Source: Desulfobacula sp. | GTDB taxonomy: Bacteria > Desulfobacterota > Desulfobacteria > Desulfobacterales > Desulfobacteraceae | Assembly (NCBI GenBank): GCA_029940235.1 | Contig: JAOZRI010000062.1 | Span: 1-10,394, forward strand | Length of the DNA stretch: 10,394 nt | Direction: 5' to 3' | Shown here: positions 1 to 6,469 of the stretch, piece by piece | How positions within the stretch are numbered: the first letter of the stretch is position 1 | Layout: the number at the start of each line of letters is the position of its first letter | Position numbers and translations under genes: made by a program | The notes under the pieces: model-generated | What the model was told of the DNA's origin: nothing | The model's database searches: none | Seen by the model: the letters and a program-made list of their open reading frames with translations, nothing else

Positions 1-431
1 TTACTTTAAAAAAAGTTCCTGACCAGCCTGGTGTTTCTGCAAAAGTATTCACTCCCCTTGCAAAAGCAGAAATAAGTGTAGATATGATTATCCAGAATAC
101 CCGATCTGACGGTGAAACAGATTTAACCTTTACCGTGACTAAAGATGATTTTGAAAAAGCCAGGGAAATTTCACACAAAGTTGCCAAAGAGATGGATGCA
201 ATCGAAATTGTTACAGCAGAAGAGATTGCCAAAGTCTCTGTTATCGGGCTTGGAATGAAATCTCACTCCGGAGTTGCAGCCACAATGTTCCAGGCGCTTG
301 CAGATGAGAATATCAATATCAGACTTATCAGCACTTCAGAAATCAGGATTTCCTGTGTTATTCAGGCAAAATATGCAGAACTTGCAGTAAGAACGCTTCA
401 TTCTGCATTTAACCTTGACCAGGAAAAATAA
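1..431 (+). CDS. lysC: Aspartokinase, C-terminal ACT domains (5' partial)
   Basis: The open frame enters from the left edge (first whole codon at position 3) and ends with TAA at 429-431, so only about the last 142 residues are present. The visible part is a tandem ACT regulatory region. It contains the KVSVIGLGMKSHSGVA stretch, then the ISTSEIRIS signature and the ELAVRTLHSAFNLD ending that are typical of aspartate kinase. The enzyme phosphorylates L-aspartate as the first step towards lysine, threonine and methionine. The ACT pair binds the feedback inhibitor (lysine and/or threonine in this family), but which one applies cannot be read from this part. The catalytic domain lies outside the window. 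The Met at 84 is internal and not the start, because upstream in-frame residues already match the first ACT domain. The gene appears unrelated to the transport/signalling genes that follow. Confidence 0.93.
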   Translation, partial: TLKKVPDQPGVSAKVFTPLAKAEISVDMIIQNTRSDGETDLTFTVTKDDFEKAREISHKVAKEMDAIEIVTAEEIAKVSVIGLGMKSHSGVAATMFQALADENINIRLISTSEIRISCVIQAKYAELAVRTLHSAFNLDQEK

Positions 432-632
432 ATTCTAATACTGCTTGTCATATTTCAGCATCTATATCTTTTTCTAATGATAAAAAAAAGTATTCTTCTG
501 ATCTGATAATTCTGAAACTAATATTTCCATGGGGCCCTGGATTTAATTTTTAAATCAATCGCGAACTTGCAAAGGTTACAAGCCTGTGGTAAGTGTTAAT
601 CCTTAGTTCAACGGCAAATCCAGGAGGTATTT
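432..632 (+). promoter_or_regulatory. Leader region with foldable stem upstream of the binding-protein/ABC operon
   Basis: This 201-bp non-coding gap separates lysC from the first operon gene. The distal part can fold: GAACT (563-567) pairs with AGTTC (605-609), and AAGG (572-575) with CCTT (601-604) across a 4-nt bulge. Inside, TTAC (576-579) pairs with GTAA (589-592). A strong Shine-Dalgarno AGGAGG sits at 622-627, five bases before the ATG at 633. CCTG in the apical loop (583-586) is complementary to CAGG (621-624), which overlaps the Shine-Dalgarno, so a loop-to-RBS pseudoknot is possible. No known riboswitch class was recognised, and no convincing sigma-70 or sigma-54 promoter or lysC terminator was found. 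The pairings are seen in the sequence; a regulatory role is inference. Confidence 0.35.
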
Positions 633-1583
633 ATGAAAGATAAATCATGCATTTGTATTGGTCATCTAAAAATTATTGACCACCTGATCCTGGGCATTGT
701 CAATCTAAAACTTAAAACTAACGAACTGAGTCTCAGCCACTCAAATCTTGAAACTAAATCCATGAATTCCTGGGGTCAAGTTATTGATGGTTTGAGAGAA
801 CAAAGTATCAATGGGGCTTTTATCCCTGTTCCCATTGCAATGGATCTTTTTGCATCTGGTCTTGATATCAGGCTTTTGATGTTTGCCCATAGATCAGGTT
901 CTGTAATTGTAAAAAACAGAAATCTTAACATAAAAGAAATAACCGATTTCACAGGTAAAACTGTTCTTGTACCTTCTAAGCTTTCCATTCAAAATATGCT
1001 CCTGCACAGGCTATTATCTTCTGCCGGTCTAAAACTTGGCTCCCACAATGATACCAGTGCGGATGTGACACAAGAGATTATCAACCCTTTTTTAATGAAT
1101 GAAATACTTAAGAATGACCAGGATAACGATATTGCAGGATTTGCTGTTGCAGAGCCCTTTGGCACAAAAGCAGTTCTTGATGGAATTGCAAGCCTGGTAT
1201 GCACATCCCACAGCTTATGGAAAAATCACCCCTGCTGTGCCTTTATATTACACACCTCTTTTATTCAAGAAAACCCCGCAGCAGTACAAGAAATTGTCAC
1301 CTTGTTTGCTCAAACCGGACAAAGTATTGAAAACTCAGACAAAAAAAAATATATTTATCTTGCACAGGAATTTCTTGATCAGAAAAAAGAGGTGATCGAA
1401 GATATTTTTCAAAAAACTGACATCAGTTTCACTCCTTCTTTACTAGTACCTGATATTGAAGCCTTAAATACTATTCAAAACTATATGGCAGACTCCATGG
1501 GAGTCTTGAAAAGCAAAATAGATATAGACCTTCTTGTGGACTCTTCATATATTCTGGACATCATAACTGAAAGCGGGAAGTAA
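633..1583 (+). CDS. Cytoplasmic NrtA/CmpA-like ligand-binding protein (no signal peptide)
   Basis: This 316-residue protein belongs to the periplasmic-binding-protein-like fold of the nitrate/bicarbonate/sulfonate group (NrtA, CmpA, SsuA/NMT1-like). It has no signal peptide: the mature fold begins at once (residues 8-25, GHLKIIDHLILG), aligning with the internal start of the same domain in the receiver fusion at 4404-5774. Landmarks are PIAMDLFA (67-74), AEPF (173-176) and WKNHPCC (196-202). The C-terminal IQNYMADSMG (281-290) and DLLVDSSYI parallel the fusion protein. The N terminus also has two cysteines (C6, C8). ATG at 633 is supported by AGGAGG at 622-627. It is the first gene of the ABC operon, three bases before the ATPase. 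By analogy with NasS, a cytoplasmic NrtA relative that senses nitrate, it may be an intracellular ligand sensor; that role and the ligand are inferred. Confidence 0.8.
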   Translation: MKDKSCICIGHLKIIDHLILGIVNLKLKTNELSLSHSNLETKSMNSWGQVIDGLREQSINGAFIPVPIAMDLFASGLDIRLLMFAHRSGSVIVKNRNLNIKEITDFTGKTVLVPSKLSIQNMLLHRLLSSAGLKLGSHNDTSADVTQEIINPFLMNEILKNDQDNDIAGFAVAEPFGTKAVLDGIASLVCTSHSLWKNHPCCAFILHTSFIQENPAAVQEIVTLFAQTGQSIENSDKKKYIYLAQEFLDQKKEVIEDIFQKTDISFTPSLLVPDIEALNTIQNYMADSMGVLKSKIDIDLLVDSSYILDIITESGK

Positions 1584-1586
1584 ATT

Positions 1587-2354
1587 GTGAAAATAGAGCT
1601 TAAAAATATAACAAAAATCCATAGAAAATCCAGAGATTCTGAATTTATCGTACTAAAGAATATCTCATTTTCCATTAAAAAGGGTGATTTTATTATTATT
1701 CTTGGTGAATCAGGCTGTGGCAAATCCACACTTTTAAATATGCTGGCAGGTCTTGAAGAACCAAGTTCCGGAGAAATTTATGTTGATGGAGAAAAAATTA
1801 AAGGAATACACCCTTCACGATCCATGCTTTTCCAACAGCCCACACTGATTCCATGGTTAAATGTAGAAGAGAATGTCGCCTATGGCTGTGAACTGCGAGG
1901 TGATACTAAAGAACTTGATTACAGGGTTCACCAGTTTTTAGAAATCATGGGTATTGAAGAGTTCAGCCATGCAAAACCAAATCAACTATCGCTTGGCATG
2001 GCCCAGAGAGCATGCCTTGCCAGAGCTCTGGTTGGACTGCCCGACATCCTTTTATTGGATGAACCCTTTGCATCCCTTGATACATTTACCCAGGCCCATA
2101 TCCAGGAAGAGATGGTTAATTTATGGCTTGCTGAACAATTTACCGCTGTCTTTGTAACCCATGATATTGATGAAGCCATCCGCATGGGCAATAAAATCAT
2201 CCTGCTGGCAGGAGAACCTGCTACTATTCAAGATATTTTTGAAATTAATGAAGACTATCCAAGGGATAGAAATAATCCAGGATTCAAAGCAATACGTAAA
2301 GAAATCATGGAAAAATTTAAAAATTCATATCTTGCAAAAAGGAGTATGTTTTAA
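1587..2354 (+). CDS. ABC transporter ATP-binding protein, nitrate/sulfonate/taurine type
   Basis: This 255-residue ATPase has the full set of ABC motifs: Walker A GESGCGKST (40-48), Q-loop FQQP (82-85), Walker B ILLLDEP (154-160), D-loop SLD (163-165) and the switch histidine in THD (H192). It fits the NrtD/SsuB/TauB group and would power import through the permease at 3517-4347. The signature is LSLGMAQR (134-141) rather than LSGGx, so its third position is Leu instead of Gly. Translation starts with GTG at 1587, three bases after the previous stop, with only a weak GGGAAG (1575-1580) upstream. That points to translational coupling. Its stop (2352-2354) directly abuts the next start. There is no C-terminal regulatory domain of the NrtC type. 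Function as an importer ATPase is secure; the substrate is not. Confidence 0.92.
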   Translation: MKIELKNITKIHRKSRDSEFIVLKNISFSIKKGDFIIILGESGCGKSTLLNMLAGLEEPSSGEIYVDGEKIKGIHPSRSMLFQQPTLIPWLNVEENVAYGCELRGDTKELDYRVHQFLEIMGIEEFSHAKPNQLSLGMAQRACLARALVGLPDILLLDEPFASLDTFTQAHIQEEMVNLWLAEQFTAVFVTHDIDEAIRMGNKIILLAGEPATIQDIFEINEDYPRDRNNPGFKAIRKEIMEKFKNSYLAKRSMF

Positions 2355-3530
2355 TTGAAAGATTTTGTCAAACCAAACTCAAGGCGGCATTTTCTTAAAA
2401 CTACAGGTGCGCTGTGCTCCAGCATGTTTTTTCCCAGCACAGGCAATATTTTTGCAAAAACACAAACCCTTAGGCTTGGTTATCTTCCCATTACCGATGC
2501 CACACCTTTGCTGGTAGCCCATGGACTTGGATATTTTTCAGATGAAGGCCTTAAGGTTGACAGACCTGTCATGGTCAGGTCCTGGAAAGTTTTAACTGAA
2601 TCCTTCCTGACAGGCAAATTTGATTTAACACACATGCTCTTTCCCATTCCAATCTGGATGAGATTTAAACAAAACATGCCTGTAAAGGTGCTTGCCTGGG
2701 ATCATACCAACGGTAGTGCTGTTACAGTGAGAAGTGACTCTGATATCTACAGTTTCAAAGACCTGGGTGGAAAAAAACTTGCTGTGCCTTCATGGTATTC
2801 CATGCATAATCTTATCTTGCAGCTTGGATTGCGTTCCCAGGGACTTAAGACTGTAATAAAACCACAATCTGCAAGACTGGCCAAGGATGAAGTTAATCTT
2901 TTTATCCTGGCTCCGCCAGATATGCCCACTGCTCTTTTGGGCAGAAAAATTGACGGATTTATTGTGGCAGAGCCTTTTAATGCTTTGGCGCAAATTAAAT
3001 TAAATGCCAGAATCATGCGGTTTACCGGTGATATATGGAAGAACCACCCCTGCTGTGTTATTGTTGCCAATGAAAACTTTATAAAAAAGAGTAGTTTACT
3101 GGTACAAAAAGCCATGAATGCAATTGTCCGGGCCCAAGCCTGGTGCATCAAAAATCCAAGGGAGACTGCATATCTGTTGAGCCGTGACGGAGAAGGCTAC
3201 CTGCCCATGCCTAAAAATGTCTTATATCAAGTATTTACCAATCCTGAAAAAAATCAGCTTCTGCATCCTCAATGGAATGTGTCAAGAATAGGATTTCAAC
3301 CCTTTCCATATCCTTCTGCTACACAGTTTATCATTGATCAGATGAAGCAGACTCTTGTGGAAGGAAACAACGACTTTCTTAAAAGCCTTGATACCATGAA
3401 TGCAACAGACGATCTTGTAGAAAACAAATTTGTATTAAAGGCATTAAATGAAATGGGCGGCATGAAAAAGTTCTGTAACTGCGATATTGAACAACCATAT
3501 ACAAGGGAAGAGGTCATTGAAGTCAATTAA
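2355..3530 (+). CDS. Tat-exported NrtA/CmpA-like substrate-binding protein of the ABC importer
   Basis: This 391-residue protein opens with a twin-arginine signal, SRRHFLK at residues 9-15, followed by a weakly hydrophobic stretch and an IFA/K cleavage candidate near residue 34. It is therefore probably exported folded to the periplasm. C21 does not sit in a good lipobox. The mature part is an NrtA/CmpA/SsuA-like binding protein: LRLGYLPITDATPLLVA (39-55), GLGYF, AEPF (205-208) and WKNHPCC (228-234). It differs from the two cytoplasmic paralogues in the pocket segment, having PIPIWMRF where they have PIAMDLFA. The start is TTG at 2355, immediately after the ATPase stop, with GGAG at 2341-2344. 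It would deliver ligand to the permease encoded next. Ligand unknown: nitrate, bicarbonate, a sulfonate or a thiamine-precursor-like compound are all possible within the family. Confidence 0.88.
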   Translation: MKDFVKPNSRRHFLKTTGALCSSMFFPSTGNIFAKTQTLRLGYLPITDATPLLVAHGLGYFSDEGLKVDRPVMVRSWKVLTESFLTGKFDLTHMLFPIPIWMRFKQNMPVKVLAWDHTNGSAVTVRSDSDIYSFKDLGGKKLAVPSWYSMHNLILQLGLRSQGLKTVIKPQSARLAKDEVNLFILAPPDMPTALLGRKIDGFIVAEPFNALAQIKLNARIMRFTGDIWKNHPCCVIVANENFIKKSSLLVQKAMNAIVRAQAWCIKNPRETAYLLSRDGEGYLPMPKNVLYQVFTNPEKNQLLHPQWNVSRIGFQPFPYPSATQFIIDQMKQTLVEGNNDFLKSLDTMNATDDLVENKFVLKALNEMGGMKKFCNCDIEQPYTREEVIEVN

Positions 3531-4347
3531 TAAATTTATTTATAAAGACCCTGGTCAGGTTGGACTGACTGCTATCTTTGGCAATCGAAATTCTGCCTGG
3601 AAATATGAACTTATCGGGCTTGCAATTTTCGCATGTCTCTGGATGATAAGTGCAGGTTTTTTCTTTACAAGACCGGAATTTATACAATTTCAAGGATTTT
3701 TACCAGGCCCCACATTTAAAGCCCTGCTATCCATGTGCCAGGAAAGCAGATTCTGGATATCTGTATTTGCAAGTTTGCAGAGAATTATCATTGGAATATC
3801 CATTGCAGCAATTCTTGGTATTCCCATGGGAATTATGGTGGGTTTTTATCCAAAACTTCGAAGTTTTTCATACTCTCCCATACAATTTGTAAGGATGATC
3901 AGTCCTCTCTCCTGGATGCCCATTGCTCTGCTTTTATTTGCAAGTTTTGAGTCTGCTGTCTATTTTTTGATTGTAATGGCAACAATTTGTCCTATAATAC
4001 TCAATACAACCATTGGAGTTTTAAATATTAACCCTCAATGGATAAAAATGGCATTAAATCAGGGAGCAAGCAGTGTGCAGCTCATAAAGACCATTGTAAT
4101 CCCGGCATCACTGCCCTATATGCTCACCAGCCTTAGACTGGCTCTCGGAGTAGCCTGGATTGTACTTGTTCCTGCAGAATTTCTCGGTGTATCAAGCGGA
4201 CTTGGATATTTAATCAATGATGCAAGAGATACAATGGAATATGATAAATTAATGGCAATAATAATCGCAATAGGTGTTCTTGGATTTATTCTTGACAGAA
4301 TTATCCAAAAACTTCAATATACATTCAGCTGGTCCTGGAATGAATAA
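3517..4347 (+). CDS. ABC transporter inner-membrane permease, NrtB/SsuC/TauC type
   Basis: This protein of about 276 residues has roughly six hydrophobic segments. The first lies at about residues 31-50. The binding-protein-dependent-transport EAA-type cytoplasmic loop is visible around residues 179-213 (ALNQGASSVQLIKT, then PASLPYMLTSLRLALG), followed by a conserved AEFLG (220-224). This is the usual layout of SsuC/TauC/NrtB permeases. Start choice: TTG at 3517 is preferred because AGGGAAGAGG (3504-3513) lies just upstream and gives a 14-bp overlap with the preceding gene. An upstream in-frame TTG at 3487 would add ten residues but has no visible ribosome site. It forms the transmembrane channel for the adjacent ATPase and exported binding protein. 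A 56-bp AT-rich gap follows before the receiver fusion gene. Confidence 0.9.
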   Translation: MKSINKFIYKDPGQVGLTAIFGNRNSAWKYELIGLAIFACLWMISAGFFFTRPEFIQFQGFLPGPTFKALLSMCQESRFWISVFASLQRIIIGISIAAILGIPMGIMVGFYPKLRSFSYSPIQFVRMISPLSWMPIALLLFASFESAVYFLIVMATICPIILNTTIGVLNINPQWIKMALNQGASSVQLIKTIVIPASLPYMLTSLRLALGVAWIVLVPAEFLGVSSGLGYLINDARDTMEYDKLMAIIIAIGVLGFILDRIIQKLQYTFSWSWNE

Positions 4348-4403
4348 TTTAATTATTAAAAATATATTAATTACATGTTTTATAAACAACAAGGAGTGTT
4401 TCA

Positions 4404-5774
4404 ATGGCAGTAGACCCCAATATTAAAATCATTGTGGCAGATGATTCAGGAACCATGCGCATGATGTTTAAACAGATTTTAAACAAGGCTGGATTTGAGA
4501 ATCTTGTTATGGCTGTCAATGGTGCTGATGGGCTTGAAAAAGTAAAGGAGGAAAAGCCAGATCTTGTTGTAAGTGACTGGAATATGCCAATAATGGACGG
4601 GCTTGAATTTTTACAGGAGCTAAGGAAAATTGATGAATTTAAAGATCTGCCTTTTATAATGGCAACTGCCCAGGCTGACAAGGGCCAGCAGATCACCATC
4701 ATGAAAGCAGGTGCCAACGGCCATGTCCCTAAACCCTTTGATGAAGAACAGATAAAAAAAGGCATAGAAAAAGCATTCTCAGGTGAGACAGAAGCTGACA
4801 AACCTGTTAAAAAGCAAAGATCTATCATGGGTGGCAAGGTTGAACTAAATGTTGCCCATATCCAGATTACAGATCACCTTGCTCTTGGTGCCTTGAAACA
4901 CAGAATTGACAAGGGAGATATTGAGCCGGAACATTTTGATCTGACCACAAGTCTTAAAGGGGGATGGAACCCAATCCAGGAAGGTCTTGAAAACGGAGAG
5001 ATTGACTGCGCATTTGTACTTGCCCCCATTGCCATGGACCTTTTTGCCTATGACTCTCCCATAAAACTTGTTCTGTTTGCCCATAAAAATGGAAGTACAT
5101 TTATAAGATCCAGGCATTATGACCATAGATTTGATTCTCTGCAAAGCTTTTATAAATATAAAGTTGTGGATATCCCCCATAAAATGTCTGTTCACCATAT
5201 GCTTGCCCATAAATTTTTAAAAGAGCTTGGGCTGAAGCCAGGTGTTCCAGGGAAAAAAGCAATCAATGTCCGGTTTGAGGTTGTTCCTCCCATTAAAATG
5301 CCAGGCATCATGAAAGAGAATGAAGATGTTGCAGGCTTCATGGTTGCAGAGCCTGTTGCCACAAAAGCCATTGTTGGTGAAATCGGCAGTCTGGAATTCT
5401 ACTCGGCAGGCCGTTGGGACAATCATCCCTGTTGTGTTGTTGCCATGCAGGATGACTTTATTCAAAAACATCCCGAAGCTGCACAGGAATTTGTTTCTCT
5501 GCTCATGGATACAGGCGAATACATAGAAGATGATAAAATCAGAGCTGCTGATATTGCTGTAAACTTTCTTGATCCTGAAGGAAAGCTTGGGCTTAATCCT
5601 GAAGTTTTAAAAAATGTATTTTCCCAACCACAGGCTATCAGGTGGGATGGTCTCTATCCAATTGCAGAAGACCTTGATAAAATCCAGCAATATATGCATG
5701 ATGCCATGGGAATTGGCAAAATAATAGATCTTGATAAATTTATTGAGTCCAGTTTTGCTGACCAGGCATATTAA
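4404..5774 (+). CDS. Response-regulator receiver fused to an NrtA/CmpA-like ligand-binding domain
   Basis: This 456-residue protein has two domains. Residues about 6-125 form a CheY-like receiver with the acidic pair D13/D14, phospho-acceptor D58 (SDWNMP), T88 and K110 (PKPF), so it looks phosphorylatable. A short charged linker (about 127-144) joins it to an NrtA/CmpA-like binding domain (about 145-456). This carries AHIQITDHLALG (151-162), PIAMDLFA (208-215), AEP (315-317) and WDNHPCC (338-344). There is no DNA-binding, GGDEF or kinase output domain and no signal peptide, so it is cytoplasmic. The binding domain resembles the free cytoplasmic protein at 633-1583 more than the exported one. 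ATG at 4404 has AAGGAG at 4391-4396. The AT-rich 4348-4390 gap could hold its own promoter, but no clear boxes are seen. Probable role: coupling intracellular ligand level to phosphorelay state (inference). Confidence 0.9.
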   Translation: MAVDPNIKIIVADDSGTMRMMFKQILNKAGFENLVMAVNGADGLEKVKEEKPDLVVSDWNMPIMDGLEFLQELRKIDEFKDLPFIMATAQADKGQQITIMKAGANGHVPKPFDEEQIKKGIEKAFSGETEADKPVKKQRSIMGGKVELNVAHIQITDHLALGALKHRIDKGDIEPEHFDLTTSLKGGWNPIQEGLENGEIDCAFVLAPIAMDLFAYDSPIKLVLFAHKNGSTFIRSRHYDHRFDSLQSFYKYKVVDIPHKMSVHHMLAHKFLKELGLKPGVPGKKAINVRFEVVPPIKMPGIMKENEDVAGFMVAEPVATKAIVGEIGSLEFYSAGRWDNHPCCVVAMQDDFIQKHPEAAQEFVSLLMDTGEYIEDDKIRAADIAVNFLDPEGKLGLNPEVLKNVFSQPQAIRWDGLYPIAEDLDKIQQYMHDAMGIGKIIDLDKFIESSFADQAY

Positions 5775-5794
5775 TCAAATTAAGAATTAAAAAC

Positions 5795-5840
5795 GAATAA
5801 TGAATAATTGAGGATTTTCTCCATTAATTATTCACTATTC
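5795..5840. repeat. Imperfect palindrome / long AT-rich hairpin between genes
   Basis: In the 92-bp gap before the acidic-protein gene, GAATA (5795-5799) pairs with TATTC (5836-5840). TGAATAATT (5801-5809) pairs with AATTATTCA (5826-5834), and GGA (5812-5814) with TCC (5820-5822). An alternative register pairs AATAATGAATA (5796-5806) perfectly with TATTCATTATT (5836-5846). There is no T-run following it as in an intrinsic terminator. It may be an mRNA hairpin that partly separates expression of the two flanking genes, or a copy of a small dispersed palindromic repeat; one window cannot decide between these. Confidence 0.5.
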
Positions 5841-5866
5841 ATTATTAGTTATTAGGGGGTTTTTAT

Positions 5867-6469
5867 ATGAAAATCACTGATCCGGATGTCATAAAAAATG
5901 GTGAGAAAGATCTCATAGATGCTGTAAAAGATGACCTTGACCTTGATACAATCAAAGAGATTATGCAAAACAAAATGAATGCTAAAACTATTTCATCCAA
6001 AGGTGGTGAAATTGTTGTTCATAATAATGAAATTGCCTTTAGATTGGATTTCAGCATTGAAATAAGCGGCAGTCTCATGTTTGACAGACAGGGCAATTAT
6101 ATCCCTGAATCCGATAATCAGGATGACCTGTCCCAAAATTTTGATTCTGACGAGCAGCTTGAGATAGACCTGCCTGATTATGATCTTGATGATGAATCAG
6201 ATCAAAAGGAGATAGAGCAAACCGGAGATATACTCGAAAATGAAGACGACAAGGCAAGTGAACCCACTGAAGATGATGCACTCCCCATTGATGATCTTGA
6301 TTCTTTAACAGACGAACTGAACAAGGAGTTGGATAGTGACATAGATCCAGAGATAAATCTTGAACCAGGGCTGGAATCAGAAATCAAAGATGATGATACT
6401 GATAACAATGACATGAATGATATTTTAAAAGAGAGTCGTGATTTCTGGGATTCAAAAAAAGATGAGTGA
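5867..6469 (+). CDS. Unrecognised acidic protein with a small N-terminal domain and disordered tail
   Basis: I do not recognise this 200-residue protein. Residues about 1-75 look folded: a helix-like charged start (DLIDAVKDDLDLDTIKEIM) and then a probable beta segment (EIVVHNNEIAFRLDFSIEISGSLMFD). From about residue 80 to the end it is dominated by Asp and Glu with many Ser, Asn and Pro, with no hydrophobic core. It is presumably disordered, ending in a short amphipathic piece, DILKESRDFWDS. There is no signal peptide or membrane segment. ATG at 5867 follows a strong AGGGGG (5854-5859). Its last eight bases overlap the HPt gene, suggesting translational coupling and a shared job. It may be an adaptor or binding partner in the phosphorelay, but nothing in the sequence proves that. 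Confidence 0.8.
   Translation: MKITDPDVIKNGEKDLIDAVKDDLDLDTIKEIMQNKMNAKTISSKGGEIVVHNNEIAFRLDFSIEISGSLMFDRQGNYIPESDNQDDLSQNFDSDEQLEIDLPDYDLDDESDQKEIEQTGDILENEDDKASEPTEDDALPIDDLDSLTDELNKELDSDIDPEINLEPGLESEIKDDDTDNNDMNDILKESRDFWDSKKDE

Noticed and set aside
543..571. Sigma-54 type promoter around TTGCA (567-571) before the first operon gene
   Set aside because: The required GG at the -24 position is missing upstream of the GC, so the match is only to the common -12 half.
2415..2417. Lipoprotein cysteine (C21) in the exported binding protein
   Set aside because: The preceding residues Gly-Ala-Leu do not make a lipobox (Leu at -1, Gly at -3), and the twin-arginine signal with a later cleavage site explains export.
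3487..3516. Upstream TTG start for the permease at 3487
   Set aside because: No ribosome-binding sequence precedes it, while AGGGAAGAGG sits just before the in-frame TTG at 3517; the extra ten residues are not part of the membrane domain.
4367..5471. Minus-strand open frames opposite the receiver fusion
   Set aside because: They mirror a well-supported gene with clear domain motifs, and their own translations have no recognisable family features.
6438..6461. GTG start for the HPt protein at 6438
   Set aside because: Its possible GAGAG is only two bases from the codon, and the HPt fold is complete from the ATG at 6462.
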